Source of the DNA: Mesaphorura yosii
Lineage: Eukaryota > Arthropoda > Collembola > Poduromorpha > Tullbergiidae
Length of the DNA: 64,000 bases
Direction of reading: 5' to 3'
NCBI GenBank assembly: GCA_009869945.1
Contig: WIXG01000091.1
Location: forward strand, 179,881 to 243,880
Below the pieces are notes generated by a model. That model searched no databases and was not told the origin of the DNA. It worked only from the letters and a program-made list of their open reading frames with translations. The translations under genes were made by a program, and so were the position numbers. Position 1 is the first letter of the stretch, and every line of letters starts with the position of its first letter. Below are positions 34,602-45,720 of this stretch, piece after piece.

Positions 34602-37600
34602 CTACCCGTAGTATCCCTGATAAGAGCCCCACTGTTGCTGCTGTGAGTAGTACGTCGAACTACCATTAGCTGGGCCCGTGTAACTGGGTGGAGGTTGCGA
34701 CTGATCCCAACCAGCATACGACTGCTGTCCGTATTGGTTGTAGGCTGCTCCATTGTAGCCTTCCGGTGTCCCCGTGGCCGTGGAGCCCGTAGTTACCGCA
34801 CCCTGGACTGGAACTGGATCGACCTTCATCTTGTCTTCATTGAGCGGTCTGCAAAAGGGTAAACATTTTTAGAAAGACGGAATAAGATGCATAGACTCAC
34901 ATCTATTAATTGGATTTCAACTTACACTGTGGCCGCATGCGCGTCCTCGGTTCGCTTTTGCTGTATCAACTTCGACAGAGTCTGAAGTTGATTGTGGGCC
35001 TTTAAGATGCTGTAAGATAATAATTAGGCAATACAAATTAAGAAGTATTATTCAACCTTAACTATCTTTACTGCTGCACCTATGCTTACTTCTTAATATC
35101 GCCCGTGGTTTCTTCGAGGAACTCAATTTGACGATGGGCAAAGTTCATCTTGACCTCATTTGATACATCACTGTCCAGTATTTTCTGAAACGCTGATTCA
35201 ATAATATTTGAATCACGCTGTCGGAATCCCAAGTCAATGACAGCCATTAGTACGGTGGCTTGAAGTTGCTATAATAATTTTATATTAGCATTAGTTTCGT
35301 AGTGCTACGAATGAATTCATTAGAACAAGCATTGAGACAAATCCATACCTCATCCTCGGTTTCAATGTTTTGAAGGAGTTCCCTTGATTTGTTAATATCG
35401 TGTAAATTCTGCGAATGCAAAATATATTTTCATAAATATTCTTGCACACCGATACAGCGAACCAATTTATTGATTTGATTAACTTACGTAATGAATGAAG
35501 TAGGCATATTTGATAGTTAGATAAGTAGATGTGATTTTCCCTTTGGTTGCCTCAATATATTTTTCAAACAACTCTGTACATCTATCTAAATTTCCACGTC
35601 GCCTTTCAAAATGAATCCTCTTATAGTAAGCATGGAGTGAGTTTGGAATGTTCTTCTCCAGGTGATCGAACAGTTCATTGACTTTGTCAAAGTTACCTGT
35701 GTTGTAACACACGGTAATCAAGACCTGCACACACCACCCACATGGCTGCCATACGATTAGAGTATGAATTGGGACTCACCCTGTGACTCTTCGAAGGCAC
35801 ACCAGTACAAATTGATCCACAGCTTGTCCTGATGGTAGACGGAACATCCCCGGATGAATAAATCGCGAATTGCCTCAGGATTCTTGTCAGGGTGCGATAG
35901 TAAATACGTAAGATACTTTATCCAATACTCTTCATAAAGTGCACATGCAATCAAACATCTTTCAAACAAAATGTTAATTCTCCTTTCGTCTCCTTGCTCA
36001 ATCTCAAAATCCAAATATTCTTTCCATGTTCTCAGCTGTCCCTTTTCCAATGGTTTGACATGAAAATATGGTCGTTTAATCTGTACATAAAATATCATAG
36101 TGGTATTATATATTATTACATGAAGTACCAAGAGTTAACTATCACAATGGAGAGAGAAACTTACGCCTTCTTCATAATGCCATCTTGCATTTACTTCTGC
36201 CTCGTTCTTCTTGTAAATCTCGGTTCGTTTTTCCAGTAATTTCTCTCTCAGCCGGGTCGTTTCGCTTTGCTTTTCGCACAAAAAGTAAAAATCATGAGAA
36301 CTGTCCGTTATCAATATCATATATCTTAATACAATTGCAATGTAAGTAATGTTACCTCATCGGAAGTAGAATCACGGGATTCTAGGTCTGCCTTCAATTC
36401 GTTAAGTTCTTCTTCGCTCAAGATGTCCTCCGGAGCATTCTCGTCAATAAAAGTCTTCATACTACATTAAAGGAACTCTATAACTTTTCATTCAAGTTGC
36501 CGAAGCTTAAAAATTAACTTACTTTTGAAAATGTGTTGCGTGAGATTGAGTAGGTGTTGAAATCACAACATCGTAAATCGCCAGCACATTTTTTAATGCA
36601 TTTACCTCCCTCTCCCAATGAATATAGTGTTCCCATAATTTATCCGACCTGGCATTGATTCATTGATAAAGAAATATATAACCGAACAAAATTTCATACT
36701 TAACTTCAAAGCAACTTACCGAAACTCGAGTCCGCACGTGGCCAAGCTTTCTTTAAACTTGCCTCGAATAAAATCATGGTCGTTCTCATGGGTTGATTTG
36801 ATGTGGTTCAAGTAATGAATCCAAAGATCAATGCTCAAGGGAATTGCCTTCAATCCTTGCTGAAATACCTAAACCCCAAACATTTGGGAAAGAGAAGGAA
36901 AGCCGGCATTAATTATTTGGTAAGGATTTGGCCTTAAGTAGCGCTATCATATGCTTAGTTGTAGAGCTTAATTAGAAGTATATAGGTACAGTCCATTTTT
37001 CTTTTGTGTATCATACCTTTCCATTTGTCGATCATTACAAACTTCTCATCTCACAAAGCTGTAATAAATAAGTTTCCAAGTTTCATGACAATTGAACAAA
37101 GCTCATGTTCTGATTTATGACACTTTTGCCCAAGGAATGTTTTGATTCTCTTTTATCTGAAGATAGTAACGTTAAGATGTTAATTATACAACATTGACAT
37201 AGGCGAACGAGCAAAAAATATCAATCAGAATATGGGCTTTAACAAAGCAGAATTATAAATTGATATTAATAATGTGTACACTAAAGTAATTGTATAATTT
37301 AGAATTAGAAAACAAGCTAACAATAGGTTTGATAATGTATTGTAGAATTCGATGCTTTCTAGGTGGAACAGGCGCCATACGCATGAGTGCTGATTTCACA
37401 TCGGCAGGGCAAGGAGAGGAATAAGATTTTCTGTTTATGGACCATCGTCCCCAAATTTCTCCTAATTCTCAAACACATAATTTTTCATGTATCGCAAGTG
37501 AGCATTCAAAATCGTAAAACTGAATATACTTTGTTTTGATTATAATATACCCATCTCGCAATGCAAAAGTCTTGAGTTTATGATCATCCTCATCGTGTCA

Positions 37601-38344
37601 ACAATAAAACTGGGACACAGGACACTGGGAGTTACAAGCATCCTTTCGTGTGAAGAAACGCAATCATTATTAAAAAATTATTAAAATGTTAATAATAATG
37701 TTGTATTGTGTCAAGTTACCACGGAGGAGTAAGCTAGCAAGCTTGCAATCAGTCATTAATGCAGCATCTGAAGTTCTGAACTTAACTTAATTGGAAGGTA
37801 ACGAAATAAAAATGTGTACCTTTTCGCAATCCTCTGGAGTTCCATTCCGTTTTTCGAAATCAGCAAACTTCTTCCAATAGCCGTAGCAGTATGTATAACG
37901 CCCCAAAAATTGATTGTACGCTACCCGAGCCGGGACTAACTCGTTCTGGAAGAAAAGAACGTGTGAACAGATTTCCTACCCCAATAGTCGATAGAACAGA
38001 AATGAACTTACCTCTTGATCAACATATTGAAGCAGGAAGGTCCACGCGTTGAAGTCAGTTGGATTTTCCTCGACTGGTTTCCAATGTTTGTCCAAATCCG
38101 GAAGAAGTTTACGCGTGTCTTTATCCATCATCGGCTTCTTCGCTGGGCTTTCCGACTCAATTTCCATTCCAACACCATCTTCCTCGACATCCAGCTTTCT
38201 TTTCACACTCCCCTCTTCATTTTCGTGGTCATGAATATGATTAGTAGTTTCAGTTTCCATTGAAGAATGATCAATGACTTCAGAAATATTACTGTGCTTT
38301 TGAATACCGTCACCAATTGTTGCAGAATCACTCGTTCCGACCAT
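34602..38344 (-). CDS. PRPF39: Pre-mRNA processing factor 39 (PRPF39)
   Basis: PRPF39 is a HAT-repeat protein of the U1 snRNP that helps 5' splice-site recognition. Twelve exons: 38344-38012, 37945-37820, 36868-36720, 36648-36523, 36461-36356, 36269-36165, 36080-35780, 35696-35488, 35408-35349, 35268-35090, 35009-34926 and 34848-34602; 674 residues, close to the vertebrate length. An acidic N-terminal region of about 85 residues precedes the HAT repeats, which include [52 protein letters not shown] and [12 protein letters not shown]. The C-terminus is Gln/Tyr/Gly-rich with several YY and QQ motifs. Intron 2 (36869-37819) is 951 bases, against 60-110 for most others. Confidence 0.93.
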
Positions 38345-39024
38345 TTGCCAATTCTGGTACTGAAGTTAATGATATCACCGTACCAGCTTCGAAGATAGAC
38401 AATCCACTTCGGTTGTACCTACGCAGAAGATAGGCTGGGCTGCACCACGAACAAAACAAATCAACAGCTGTCAGTGTAGTGATTACCAATTCACGCTTTA
38501 ATTTAACATTAATTCAGCTTACAGACTTACAGCTTGTGCGATAATTGCTATTATTGGCAATTTGCAAAATTGAAGCAGAGCCAGAAGACTATGTAATAGA
38601 CTACACAGAAGCAGGACGACGCGAGGACAAAATTCAAATCTCTCAAATAATAGCGTTGCGTGAGCTGCGGTGTGTTGTGAGTGAATACTGCTAAAAGGTG
38701 GCACGGCGTAAAGCACCAAACAGAAAGTTTCGCATAGGAATTGAACAGGATGAAAATCACATCAAACGACGAAAACCACCTTTGCAGATGCGACCCATAA
38801 TTTTCTTTGATAGACTAGAGAAGTGGGCACATTTATTCAAGAATTTCAGCTTGAGACATTAAAAAACCTGGAGACCTCTTTGATTGTCACAAAAATATAG
38901 ATTTGCATTTCTAAATTGAGAAAATAACAGCTTCTTCGAAGTCAGATCTATAACATCTCATAGTTGAACGCTTTCATTTGCTTTAGATTTACACGGATTC
39001 CGCAATTTCCCAATTCCAGTCTGT
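38345..39024. other. PRPF39 promoter and ALDH6A1 3' region
   Basis: No gene was seen. A minus-strand AATAAA (TTTATT on +, 38832-38837) lies about 190 bases past the ALDH6A1 stop. Confidence 0.45.
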
Positions 39025-41468
39025 TTAGCGCATGACGGGCATTGAAACAGTTGGCCGTGAGATGCTTGCATCGCTGTCTCGCCACATTTGAGTTACAGTC
39101 TTAAGTTGTGTGTAGAAATTGACTCCCTGGAAAGAAAACATGTTAGCGTACGGCTAAGGAAAGTTGTACCAAAAATCTTGCGCAAACTTACGGCTTTCCC
39201 GTAAAAGTTCGAATCACCCAAGAAGCTACCACGAGAACCAGTGAACGAGAACATGGGTAATGGGACTGTAGAAAGTAGAATTAAGTACGAATGATAACTA
39301 CTCGCCGCCATAAAAGTGTTCGGAATGCTTTACGCAACATATAATGATTTACCTGGGATTGGTACATTAATTCCAACTTGCCCAACATCTATTTCATGTG
39401 CTGCAGAAAGTCCAAGAGTTGTAACACGCCGCCGCATTAATTAAAACTTACAGGTCTCGGGCACTTACTGAATTTTCGTGCTACGGCTCCATTTGTTGTG
39501 AATATTGCAGTGCCGTTTCCATACGGGTTTTCATTGATTAGCTTTATTGCATCTTCCAATGTGTCCACATTCAACGTGATCAAGACTGGTCCGAAAATTT
39601 CCTCAGTGTAGCATTTCATATTTGGCTACGGAAAATGACACCGTACCATTTAAATTACTTGCACTTCACTATTATCAGCAGCGACTGCGACCAGCAAGAT
39701 TATTTTCTACCAACCTTAACCTCAGTGAGTACGGTAGGACCAACAAAATTCCCTTTCTCATAGCCGGGCACAGTAATGTTTCTCCCATCAAGGATACATT
39801 TTGCTCCTGAAAAGTGCCCAACTTGAATTTCGTTCCGTTGTCAGTATTTTCAGAATTGCATTACCTTGTTGGATTCCAGACTCCACTAAATCTAAAATTC
39901 GCTTCTTCGACTGTGGAGAAATAACCGGACCTAAGTCTGCATCTGGTTCATGACCTTTTGTTCAAAAGGATGCGATAAAAGCATAATCAATGATGAATTT
40001 AATCGAAATACTGATAACAAGTGCTTGTGAATTAACTTACCAGCATTTACTTTCAATTTCTTAGCCTTTTCAACAAGATCAGGAATCCATTGCTTAGCTT
40101 CGCCTACAAATACTGCAGTTGAGAGGGCCATGCACCTTTGGCCAGCTGCTCCAAAAGCCGCACCAACTAACTGATTGAGAGTGTTTTCCTTATTTGCATC
40201 GGGCATGATCACACCATGATTCTTCGCACCCATGTTGCTCTGAACACGTTTTCCGTTCTTCGAACCACGCTCATAAATGTATTTTCCCTAATTTATTACC
40301 ACACAATTGCATAATTCGATTGAAAACTACATTTGATTTATGTACTCACCGCTTGATCTGATCCGACGAAAGAAATTGCCCTGATGTCCTTATGATCACA
40401 AATGAAGTTCACTGCCTCATGACCTCCATGAATAACCTGCGCCAGAAAACAATAGCTGGAATTAATCCAATGCATTGGAAGCATTTATCGTTGATTCGCG
40501 TGACGCTTACATTTACAACACCATTTGGTGCACCGGCTTCCTTAAACATTTCCATTAGGAGCATACATGCGCCAGGGTCTCTTTCAGATGGCTTGATCAC
40601 GTACGTGTTTCCACACACAAGAGCCAAAGGAAACATCTACAAGGAGGAAGATTAATCAGACCGCAGATTCAGCGTGGGTGCGTGGGATCTTACCCAAAGA
40701 GGAATCATGGCTGGAAAATTAAATGGTGTAATTCCAGCACAGACGCCCAGAGGGATTCTGAACGAAAGTGTGTCCATATCCTTCGCAATTCCAGACAGCG
40801 TCTCACCAAGTTGCAATGAAGGAACGCCGCAACAGTGCTCAACAACCTCTGATCAAATTGAATTAGTGCTTTATCAGAAATAAGTTATTGACGATCAACG
40901 GAGTGAAGTGATTGACGAAACTTACGCAGTCCTCGCATCACATCTCCTTCGGCATCAGCGGTGGTTTTGCCTTGCTCCAAAGTAATACTGTGCGCCAATT
41001 CTTTCTGTGGAAAGGTCAGACCATGAGACCAAACCCCAAAATGAGAATCATGACGACACCTACCATATTCCCCTTAATAATGTTTTGAAACTTGAACATG
41101 ATTTGCTGCCTCGTCAAGATTGATGTCTTTGACCAAGTTTGAAATGCAGCCTTTGCTGCTTCAGTTGCGTCCTCCATCTCTGCTTTTGTTGACTTCGGGA
41201 CTCTTGTGACCAGTTCGTTGGTTGCCGGATTATGGAGATCGATCCATTCTGACGTCTTGGACTCGACAAACTTCCCATTTATAAATAATTTGGTGTTCGA
41301 CACGCTGGCTGCGGGAGAATAGAATCGACACCCTTGGTTCACTGCGCTCTGCTGAGCCTGAATGTCACAAAATATTGAGAGGCATTAATTAGATAGCTTC
41401 CATTTCGTACATATGAAAACATTCGAGAAACTTACCAACGCAGGAAGTTTTGCTAAGAATCGTTGCAT
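39025..41468 (-). CDS. ALDH6A1: Methylmalonate-semialdehyde dehydrogenase, acylating (ALDH6A1)
   Basis: This mitochondrial enzyme converts methylmalonate and malonate semialdehydes to propionyl- and acetyl-CoA in valine and pyrimidine catabolism. Thirteen exons: 41468-41436, 41357-41064, 41004-40926, 40848-40694, 40636-40511, 40436-40350, 40287-40041, 39954-39865, 39806-39715, 39625-39469, 39400-39353, 39265-39192 and 39126-39025; 527 residues. The N-terminus [14 protein letters not shown] is presequence-like. Conserved stretches are [31 protein letters not shown], the catalytic Cys in [16 protein letters not shown] (about residue 310), [16 protein letters not shown] and [14 protein letters not shown]. 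The final [10 protein letters not shown] resembles the vertebrate terminus. Confidence 0.96.
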
Positions 41469-42220
41469 TTCTGAAATTGCGAATGTTGACAGGTAGTACA
41501 CGAAGAATTCGGGATCAGCTCAGCTGATGAGAATAAATCCAAGAAGACAATGAGACAGTTGCGTCCTTACTGGCAAATTAAAATGGTGGTACTTCTGACG
41601 CGTTGCAAGAGTAATATTTTAAATTAAATGACAAGGTCACTCGAGGGCAAAGCCGGATTCCACGAATTATGTAATAGAGAAAGCTTGAGCTGGCGACTTG
41701 GAGTGCGAGCATGTGGAGGAGCTCGAGGAACATCTGACATGCCTGTAACACCACAACAGTTTCATGAATATACAGATTTGTTATGTAATTTCGAGAACTT
41801 TATATCTTCAGCTTCGCATGGGTGCTGAGGCGTTGTTTGCTGCACTTGGAGACAAAGAAGCAGTCGATCATTCATGCAGCGGATTGAAGTAGCAAAATAG
41901 CTTCACGCTTCGTCTGTATCATCCAGTAATAATGTCAAATGTCAATGTTAATGTATGAACAAAATGATGAGGTCAAGCCCATGAAGTACGACTTACGACT
42001 CTAACTATATCATTTCAGATTCTGTCTAGTAGCATTGTTCTAGTTTCCCAAAATAAAGAGATTCACCTATTTCAAAAAAATCTCGCCGCACCGGCTACAC
42101 AGTGAAACTGAAACTTGGACATCAGAAAATTCCACCCAGCATTTGGCACTACTGTCGTGACTTCAAAGTTCGAATCGAACTCTTCGACGTGGGCGTGTTT
42201 GACTGGAGTGCAGTAGGAAG
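41469..42220. other. Divergent interval between ALDH6A1 and the small membrane-protein gene
   Basis: The interval should contain both promoters. The open frame at 41628-41828 (+) is not recognisable. A noncoding first exon of the downstream gene is possible but unproven. Confidence 0.35.
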
Positions 42221-42654
42221 ATGAACACCGTCACCGTACCCAAAACAATGTTCTCACACTATTGCGTCAATATCACAAGTTGTGTGGAGTGTCTCGAAAA
42301 GACCTGCTATTACCAACAGCAAACTGGATGCTCGGATCTTGTTGACTTGTCTAAGCGGTTTATCGCTCACAGTGACCTATGCCCACCTGAAGAGTCCAAT
42401 GAAATACTTCTCGTAGGGGTTGCGGTCGGGGTTGGAGTCTGTGTTTTTGCCCTGGTACTATTAGGCTTCTTTTTGTACAGGAGACTTACAAATCGGAAAC
42501 GAACGCTGGCAATTCGAGGTACAGAAAAATGGTGGAAGTAATTCGGGAAGGTAACTTTAATTCAATGATTACAGGTTCGACGACTTCAACAGGTTGGCAG
42601 CTCGAAGACCCCAACGCGGGTGCACAGTCGAGAAGCATCGAGACAGAACTTTGA
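42221..42654 (+). CDS. Small single-pass membrane protein with Cys-rich ectodomain
   Basis: I do not recognise an orthologue. Exons are 42221-42518 and 42575-42654; 125 residues. The N-terminal part contains seven Cys in about 45 residues (HYCVNITSCVECLEKTCYY), a spacing reminiscent of a PSI-type module such as that in PTTG1IP; this is only a resemblance. One strong transmembrane segment follows (ILLVGVAVGVGVCVFALVLL), then a basic stretch (YRRLTNRKR) and a short Ser/Thr-rich tail ending SIETEL. There is no signal peptide at this start; a stop codon lies in frame 21 bases upstream, so a signal could only come from an unseen upstream exon. Confidence 0.55.
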
Positions 42655-42925
42655 CCCTCCTGGTGGAGCTAGGCTAGAACACATGGGACTGCATGGGTTA
42701 GGTTGCGTTCGCCAACACAACCAACTTTGTGCTATGCGGCGCACTATGGGCTGGCTACCCTTTACTCCAATTCAACCGAAAAGTGCCAATCTACCTTCTC
42801 ACACAGCTTGATTTTGTCTTACAATGAACATTTATTCAACATTTAAAACAAATGTTTCACCGAAGTTTTTAAAATAACATACGATCTTTAACCTTACATA
42901 AATTCAATACAATTAAGTGAGGAAT

Positions 42926-43838
42926 TTATTTTTTTTCTGCCGCAGCCGCCTTTCTCATTTGGGCCAAGGTGTTGGTAAGTTCCTCTCGCTTCCTCTTAGC
43001 ACGAATGTGTGTTCCAAGCTGGAATAAAACAAATGTTAGTTAGCCAATAGTACAGACAGATGTGGAGGTTGCAATTTGGCAACCGCCACAAGACCTCGAA
43101 TATCAAACAAACGTCGTATTTAACTAATGGACATTGGGGGCAAAGTACAGTAAAGGCGTAAGCACGTAAAGCTTTCCTGGTTTACATCCATTTATTTGAA
43201 CGCACTTTCGTTATTATAATCGCGTAAAAGAGTAAATGGATTCTTTGAACCAATCGTTGCTCTTAGCGACCAATGCTGAGTCAGAGATCAAGCTGAGAAA
43301 TATCAAACTGACTGGCTTTACTTTTTCACTTTACTCCTTTACCTAACTCTTTGGCAGATAAAGAAGTAAGAGAAAAAGTAAAGGAATTTCCTAAGGAAAC
43401 TGCCGATTCTTTACAAATTTGCTTTGCCCGCAGGTAAAGCTTTACTTCTTTACCGACTGATTATTTGAAGACCCCCATTTTTAAAGGTCTGTTTATTCTT
43501 GCAAACGTACCCGTCTTTTCAGAAACTTGAGGGCTCGCTTATCTTTTGACACCTTCAGCAATTCCATCGCCCTCTTTTCATAAGGTGCATGACCACAAAC
43601 TTCACGGACAATGTCACGAACGAATTTGTTGTGCTTCGTTTGTTTCTATATGGGAGTAATTCAGTGAATGATAGCATTAATCATTGTGCCCAACAATAAA
43701 CCAAGTATAATTAGCTTAGAGGTTTAGTAACAAGCTAATACTTACCCCTTTGCGGCTTGCTGGTCGTGTCCTCAACTTGTTCTTAATTGTTGGATGACCC
43801 CGCTTCAAGCCAACAGCGATCTCCTGGCGTGGTGCCAT
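42926..43838 (-). CDS. RPL36: 60S ribosomal protein L36 (eL36)
   Basis: eL36 is a small basic protein of the large ribosomal subunit. Exons are 43838-43746, 43645-43511 and 43018-42926; 106 residues, the usual length. Conserved stretches are [54 protein letters not shown] and [21 protein letters not shown] minus-strand AATAAA at 42831-42836 (TTTATT on +) fits as its poly(A) signal. The second intron (43019-43510, 492 bases) is unusually long for this gene set and carries an inverted-repeat cluster. Confidence 0.97.
43149..43464. repeat. GTAAAG/CTTTAC inverted-repeat cluster in RPL36 intron 2
   Basis: The hexamer GTAAAG and its complement CTTTAC recur about eight times. A perfect 12-base inverted pair lies at 43316-43327 (CTTTACTTTTTC) and 43372-43383, extendable to about 19 bases with few mismatches, leaving a loop of roughly 30 bases. 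GTAAAGCTTT occurs at 43166-43175 and again at 43434-43443 inside the palindrome GTAAAGCTTTAC. This could be a foldback or MITE-like insertion or an RNA structure; no snoRNA boxes were found. Confidence 0.45.
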
Positions 43839-44251
43839 TTTAACTGATGGTAATTACCTAGCGCCTAATTGTAAATCACAAATTAACTAATCGAATACGT
43901 CGGCAATCAGTACTTCTATAAAGCCTTTCCGTTCTTCCGTATGCGAAAGCCGACTCACTATTCACTATTGCATAGGCACACGAGGCATTTCAAATGCTTG
44001 GTAAGTGCAGAACATGGCAGCATGTCTCATGGACCAAGAGTTGTACGGCGCAAGTTGAAAGATGGCACCAACATCCAAAGCTTGCAGTTGTGGCCTGGAC
44101 TGGTCTCTTCTTGAAGAGCGAAAGCCGTACTTGAATTATTGAATGCATCGAGCGGGTGACGATCGGACAACCTTTTAAGAGGCGAACGGAAATTACCAAC
44201 TTTTTAAGGTTAATCTAATCACTATTAAGCTGATCATTGATCGAATACACA
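43839..44251. promoter_or_regulatory. Bidirectional promoter region of RPL36 and LIN52
   Basis: RPL36 and LIN52 diverge with 413 bases between their start codons, so both promoters must lie here. No specific element was identified. Confidence 0.45.
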
Positions 44252-45128
44252 ATGGAGACCGAAGGGACAGAATTCTTTGACGGAGACATATCGCAGGTGT
44301 TTCAAACGGAGGAAACTGCACAGCAAGTTGTGGGTAAGTCTGGCATTTAATTGTAGAATTAGTGGAATGTCCGTGTGTGCTCGCCGAGGTGCTGTCACTT
44401 ATCAGCTAATGTAATAAAGTATGTTTATTCTTGCCTGCAGAGGGATTCCAGCCGATTCAATCCGGAGTGGAGGTGGAACAGGATCTCGTCGCCGGCATTT
44501 CCCTGGGTGGGGAAATGGATGTCCAAGAGGAACAAGAATTTAGTACAGCAGAAGTAATGATAGACCAGGAGTTACAATATTTGACGACCCCGCAGCCTAT
44601 TTTCAATCAACCCGAGGTAGAGATTTCATTAGAAGATCAGCTAAAGAGCCAAGAACGACTGGACAGATCGTCGCCTGATCTGTGGCCACAAAATAGTAAG
44701 TAAACTTTGTAAGATCGCCGTGTAATACTGCTAACCAATAAAAATTTTGTAGTGCCAACTTCTGCTCAGCAAGTATTTAGCAAGAACAACATTAAAGCTT
44801 CTCATTTGGATAATGTTGGTAGTTGGGCGCAGGGGCTGGACCCAGAAGACATCAACCTCCTACATCGTAAGTCGAGATTCCTCTTTAGCTACTTTCATGA
44901 GTAGACCAAAGAGCATCGTATTTGTAAGCATTTTGTTACTAATTTTCAGAGTTTGGAAGCTTAACATCATCCAGTCTGGTGGAGGAAGTTAAGAAGTTGC
45001 AAAATATTGCGTACCAATTAGACCTGGAAGAGAAAAAAGAACTAACTCGTGGAAGGTTGCTACATGTGCTGGATAGTGAAAATGACAAGGAGAACGGGCG
45101 AAGAACCAAGACCAAACTTTGGAAATAA
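44252..45128 (+). CDS. LIN52: LIN52, DREAM/MuvB core subunit
   Basis: LIN52 is a core MuvB subunit that links pocket proteins or MYB to cell-cycle gene promoters. Exons are 44252-44333, 44441-44695, 44753-44866 and 44950-45128; 209 residues. The signature around the DYRK1A-site region, ERLDRSSPDLWP, matches the vertebrate sequence including the phospho-acceptor Ser. The C-terminal MYB/LIN9-binding helices are clear: DPEDINLLHQFGSLTSSSLV and VKKLQNIAYQLDLEEKKEL. The protein is much longer than the vertebrate form of about 116 residues because of an acidic N-terminal extension of about 90 residues and an internal insertion after DLWPQN. Confidence 0.88.
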
Positions 45129-45720
45129 TCTTTTCGCAGTGTTTTAAGTATGCGTGTTCATTTTATTGTTAAACATTTCTAAAATATTACTAACTACGTC
45201 TGAAGATAAAATAACCATTTTTAGGAAGAAGTATTATATTTAGCTTCAGCTAAATTTTTCTAAGGCTATTGTAAAGCACAAGATATTTGTTAGTTAATAA
45301 TACGTCAATACGTGTCCTTCCAATCGCAAGTGTTATTTAAATGTTTCTTAATTCTGTTAAACTATCCCTTGTACAATCTAAACTATAAAGAGTAAACATT
45401 AAACTCGACTTCCTCGGACAATTTCAGCATGGAACTTGGCATATAACTTCAAATTAAGCAGTGCTCAAGCCCAAGTCTAGAAGTGTTAAAAAAAGTACTT
45501 AGGCACACCATTTTCTAAAAGTAATACTAACGGTACAAATGCGTACGTAAACCAGGAACCCGTTAATCGAAGAAAAAGAAAGTAAGTACTTGGCCAGAAT
45601 GGAAAAATAAAGTCTGCCTCCGCCGAAGGGTATCTTAAGGAAACGGAAAGTGTAGCCTCGGAAAATCGGCCTTATCAATTAAAAATATAATTAGTGGAAG
45701 AATTCTTGGCCTCGTCGATT
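45129..45720. other. Convergent 3' region of LIN52 and EML
   Basis: No gene was seen. Both 3' UTRs must lie here. A possible minus-strand AATAAA is at 45162-45167, more than 550 bases past the EML stop. Confidence 0.35.

Noticed and set aside
41628-41828. First exon of the small membrane-protein gene
   Set aside because: The frame ends in a stop without a usable donor in phase, and it does not supply a signal peptide.
43019-43510. C/D-box snoRNA in RPL36 intron 2
   Set aside because: No C box (RTGATGA) is seen on the transcribed strand, so the small-RNA idea is kept only as a structural question.
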